Source: Dietzia natronolimnaea (GTDB taxonomy: Bacteria > Actinomycetota > Actinomycetes > Mycobacteriales > Mycobacteriaceae). Taken from it: a stretch of DNA of 64,000 nt. The position numbers were made by a program, and so were the translations under genes. The notes under the pieces are model-generated. The model was not told the DNA's origin. It made no database searches and saw only the letters and a program-made list of their open reading frames with translations. This document shows, in pieces, positions 61,944-64,000 of this stretch. The DNA lies in NCBI RefSeq assembly GCF_039525805.1, contig NZ_BAAAHZ010000009.1; one strand, 5' to 3'. Every line of letters begins with the position of its first letter. The first letter of the stretch is position 1.

Positions 61944-62306
61944 ATGAGCACGACCAGCAAGCGGCGTCTCCGGCTGACCGAGACCATCCGCCGGTATCTG
62001 ATGCCGACTACAGAGGCGGCGGGGGACACCTACGTCCCGCCGCCCCCGGACCCGGAGGACGGACCCATGAGGTTCGGCCTGACCATGCCCCCGGACAACG
62101 TCGGTTCGGCCGTCATGGGGCCGATCCTGACCATGGGTGAGGCGTTCGCGCTGTACGTCCCCGACGACCACGACGCGCGGATGCGGGTCTGGAGGCGGCG
62201 GCATCCTGAGTCCGCCGAGGTCTTCGACGGCGTCCACCAGTTGGAGGCCGGAGTGGTCCCCGTTAACCAACCGTTCACCCTCGAAGGAGAAGACGATGGC
62301 CACTGA
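61944..62306 (+). CDS. hypothetical protein of the mobile element
   Basis: A 120-aa hydrophilic protein, unrecognised. It starts MSTTSKRRLRLTETIRRY at ATG 61944 after a strong ggaggag site, contains a Pro-rich stretch (YVPPPPDPEDGP), and ends in an acidic tail. No membrane segment or known fold is visible. Its last codons overlap the next small gene. Confidence 0.65.
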   Translation: MSTTSKRRLRLTETIRRYLMPTTEAAGDTYVPPPPDPEDGPMRFGLTMPPDNVGSAVMGPILTMGEAFALYVPDDHDARMRVWRRRHPESAEVFDGVHQLEAGVVPVNQPFTLEGEDDGH

Positions 62307-62475
62307 CGACTACACCGCTGACGACGCCCTCCCTCCGGGGTTCACCGTGGAGGGTCCCAACGGCTCGGCGGTCGTGCGCGCCTTCTGGGAGACGGCATCC
62401 CTGGCCGACCTCCAGCGGGAGGCCGACTCCCACCGCAACCTCCACCCGGACGCGGACCTGGGAGACGACGCGTGA
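62296..62475 (+). CDS. small hypothetical protein of the mobile element
   Basis: A 59-aa acidic protein (MATDDYTADDALPPGF, then WETASLADLQREADSHRNL). It overlaps the preceding gene by 11 bases, with gaaggaga upstream of ATG 62296, and its stop codon overlaps the GTG start of the WhiB-like gene (GTGA). Function unknown; the coupled overlaps support it being a real gene. Confidence 0.6.
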   Translation: MATDDYTADDALPPGFTVEGPNGSAVVRAFWETASLADLQREADSHRNLHPDADLGDDA

Positions 62476-62783
62476 GCGCGGCGGATCCGACCTACGCGGC
62501 CTCCGCGCCATGGCCGGGGAAGTGGGTGGAGCACGCCGCCTGTGCCGGTCTCCAGCCCCTTCACGATGAAGACGTCCACGGGGATTCCGCCGAGGAGCGG
62601 GAGGCCCGTTACTGGCGGGCGGCGGGGGTCTGCCGGAGGTGCCCCGTCCTGGCGGAGTGCCTGGCCTGGAGGAGGGACACGCCGGTGGCGCACCGTGTGG
62701 GCGTGTCGGCGGGCCGCGTCCGGCAGTTCGGCCAGAAGGGTGAGACCAACCTCCTGGCACCGCCTGTAGAGGCCATGGCGTGA
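62472..62783 (+). CDS. WhiB-like iron-sulfur protein of the mobile element
   Basis: A 103-aa WhiB-family protein with the four iron-sulfur cysteines C24 (HAACAG), C54 and C57 (VCRRCPV) and C63 (AECLAW), in the spacing expected for a [4Fe-4S] cluster. The usual GVWGG turn that follows is replaced by GVSAGRVRQFG, so this is a divergent phage-type form. Phage WhiB proteins (e.g. TM4 gp49) can interfere with host WhiB regulation. It probably acts as a regulator of host or satellite genes. GTG 62472 overlaps the preceding stop codon. Confidence 0.85.
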   Translation: MSAADPTYAASAPWPGKWVEHAACAGLQPLHDEDVHGDSAEEREARYWRAAGVCRRCPVLAECLAWRRDTPVAHRVGVSAGRVRQFGQKGETNLLAPPVEAMA

Positions 62784-63102
62784 GGACTAGACGTCACGTG
62801 ACGTAACGGGGTACTCTACAAGTGTCCCACCCGATGGGGACACGTGGGTGCGCTGGGTGGCGGCGGGTAGCGGGATGGACTTCCCGTCCGTCGTCACCGC
62901 CTTCCACAACGGCTTAGTAAACGATTCGAACGGCCGACCATCGGAAACCAGGGGCAGGTGCCCCGCCCCCGGGGGATGGGTTTCTCACCGGGACCTGTAG
63001 TTCACCGCCGCACCGCGACGGACGTAGAGGCTGATCCTCCGTTCTCCGGCTGACGAGCGGCGGTCCCGCTGTATCCATCTCACCCTGAAGGAGTCCGCCA
63101 CC
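62784..63102 (+). promoter_or_regulatory. leader/control region before the capsid gene
   Basis: No gene is visible. It contains a perfect 14-bp palindrome acgtcacgtgacgt (62791-62804) directly after the WhiB-like gene, and a hairpin gtgtccc..gggacac (62822-62828 with 62837-62843, 8-base loop). A late promoter and operator for the capsid gene is a plausible use, because the capsid gene starts at 63103 with gaaggag upstream. Confidence 0.5.
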
Positions 63103-63981
63103 ATGGCACTCAACACCTACGACGGCGACCTGTCCGCGTTCCTCGTGGATCTCGCCGCACCCCTCGTGGAGCGCATCCTGAAGCGGTCCGTGGCCGCCCA
63201 GATGAGCACGTCGCTCCGCACTCTCGACAACGGCATCACCATTCCCATCGTGGAGTCTGACGCCACCGCCACCTGGACAGCGGAGGGGGCGGAGATCGTG
63301 CAGTCGGTCCCGAACCTCCGGAGCCTGAAGGTCAAGACCGGCAAACTCGCGGGCATCGTCCCGATCACCGGTGAGGCCATCCGCTCCCGGCGGCTGGACC
63401 TCCTCCAGATCGCGTCCCGGTCACTGGTCCGCGACATGTCCAGCAAGTTGGACGCGGCGTTCTTCGGTGACGTCCCCGACCCCGCGCCCGATGGCATCGG
63501 CTCCCTGGGGGCGGGCGTAGCCACGATCCAGGCGGAGTCCGGGGACAACCTGGACGCGCTCATCGACGCGGTGACGATCCTCCTGGACTCCGGCTACGAC
63601 GCCACCGACGTGGCCATGGCACCGGGCACCCTGGGCCGCCTGGCCAAGGTGAAGAAGGGGACCGGGTCCAATGAGTCCCTTCTGGGTCCTGACGCCACGC
63701 TGGGCGGCGTGCTGGATGCCGACCAACTGGACGGCACGAACGCGGGCCGTGCGGTCCTGGGCCTGGCACCGCGCGTGTCGCGCCACGTGCCCGAGGGTCA
63801 GTTCGTCGTGGTGGACCGGGGACAGACGTACACCGCCCTCACGGGTGAGCCGGTGCTGGACACCAGCGAGCACGCCGAGTTCACCCGCGACACGGTCCTG
63901 ATCCGTGCGCTTCAGTCGGCGGGCTTCGGCTTCCCCCACGCGGACGCGCTGGTCCGCGTGGCGCTCCCGCCGGTGGCCTGA
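63103..63981 (+). CDS. HK97-family phage major capsid protein
   Basis: A 292-aa structural protein that would form the icosahedral shell. The segment TTSLR-like MSTSLRTLDNGITIPIVESDATATWTAEG and SLKVKTGKLAGIVPITGEAIRSRR match the E-loop/P-domain sequences of HK97-like capsids, and GQTYTALTGEPVLDTSEHAEF lies in the C-terminal A-domain region. There is no long N-terminal scaffold domain, so a mature or satellite-size shell is likely. The start is ATG 63103. It is the only structural gene in the window. Confidence 0.86.
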   Translation: MALNTYDGDLSAFLVDLAAPLVERILKRSVAAQMSTSLRTLDNGITIPIVESDATATWTAEGAEIVQSVPNLRSLKVKTGKLAGIVPITGEAIRSRRLDLLQIASRSLVRDMSSKLDAAFFGDVPDPAPDGIGSLGAGVATIQAESGDNLDALIDAVTILLDSGYDATDVAMAPGTLGRLAKVKKGTGSNESLLGPDATLGGVLDADQLDGTNAGRAVLGLAPRVSRHVPEGQFVVVDRGQTYTALTGEPVLDTSEHAEFTRDTVLIRALQSAGFGFPHADALVRVALPPVA

Positions 63982-63986
63982 CGCCG

Positions 63987-64000
63987 ATGAGCACCACGAC
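63987..64000 (+). CDS. start of next gene (partial, cut by window edge)
   Basis: An ATG five bases after the capsid stop codon opens a frame beginning MSTT that continues beyond the right edge. It is close enough to be the next gene of the late operon, but with five codons nothing can be said of its product. Confidence 0.35.

Noticed and set aside
61597..61947. 116-aa frame overlapping the primase stop codon
   Set aside because: The sequence is low-complexity Pro/Gly/Arg read through the palindrome array. A start overlap (ATGA) exists, but the content looks non-coding, and origin repeats explain it better.

Overview
The window comes from a high-GC, mycolic-acid-producing actinomycete (order Mycobacteriales). 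Dietzia is a plausible genus, but that is inference from gene content, not a search result. The support is a giant type I fatty acid synthase with its own phosphopantetheinyl transferase, a mycolate reductase (CmrA-like), F420- and mycothiol-type enzymes, a class Ib ribonucleotide reductase, and gene order that repeatedly matches what I recall of Mycobacterium tuberculosis.

Region 1 (1-13107) is core metabolism: the 3' end of a GH1 beta-glucosidase, a serine beta-lactamase-like hydrolase, NAD synthetase (nadE), zinc-free L36 (rpmJ), nrdHIEF behind a matched pair of NrdR-type boxes, a FecB-like iron-siderophore lipoprotein, ctaD, serB and a Pth2-domain protein. Region 2 (13368-22853) follows the M. 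tuberculosis Rv1329c-Rv1343c order: dinG, pncB, clpS, DUF2017, rhomboid, murI, Rv1339-like phosphodiesterase, rph, rdgB, two small membrane proteins, then tRNA-Leu(UAG). Region 3 (22866-30911) holds a CBS/P-II/DUF1538 membrane operon, gluconokinase, a mycothiol-type isomerase, a membrane-anchored alpha/beta hydrolase, and the metPS importer, whose small subunit is only 45 aa.

Region 4 (31230-50465) is the lipid and envelope block: fas-I and acpS, a TetR regulator, bcp, a DUF3618 protein, tRNA-Lys, an L,D-transpeptidase, assorted enzymes, tRNA-His, orn and cmrA. Fas-I would supply acyl chains, AcpS would load its carrier domain, CmrA would reduce the mycolate precursor, and the transpeptidase would cross-link peptidoglycan under the mycomembrane. 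Region 5 (50727-56899) has an MFS exporter, a HAD hydrolase, an F420-type LLM oxidoreductase, and a thiamine-precursor ABC operon (thiZ-thiX-thiY) on the minus strand under a clear TPP riboswitch.

Region 6 (about 57297 to the window end) is an integrated mobile element. It starts at a fragment resembling a tRNA 3' end and runs tyrosine integrase, excisionase, a micro-ORF, a primase-polymerase/ATPase replication protein, an array of GGTCCC/GGGACC palindromes that looks like a replication origin, small ORFs, a WhiB-like protein and an HK97-type major capsid protein. No portal, terminase or protease gene lies before the capsid gene. This layout suggests a capsid-encoding phage satellite (cf-PICI-like) or a compact prophage. 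It continues past the right edge of the window.
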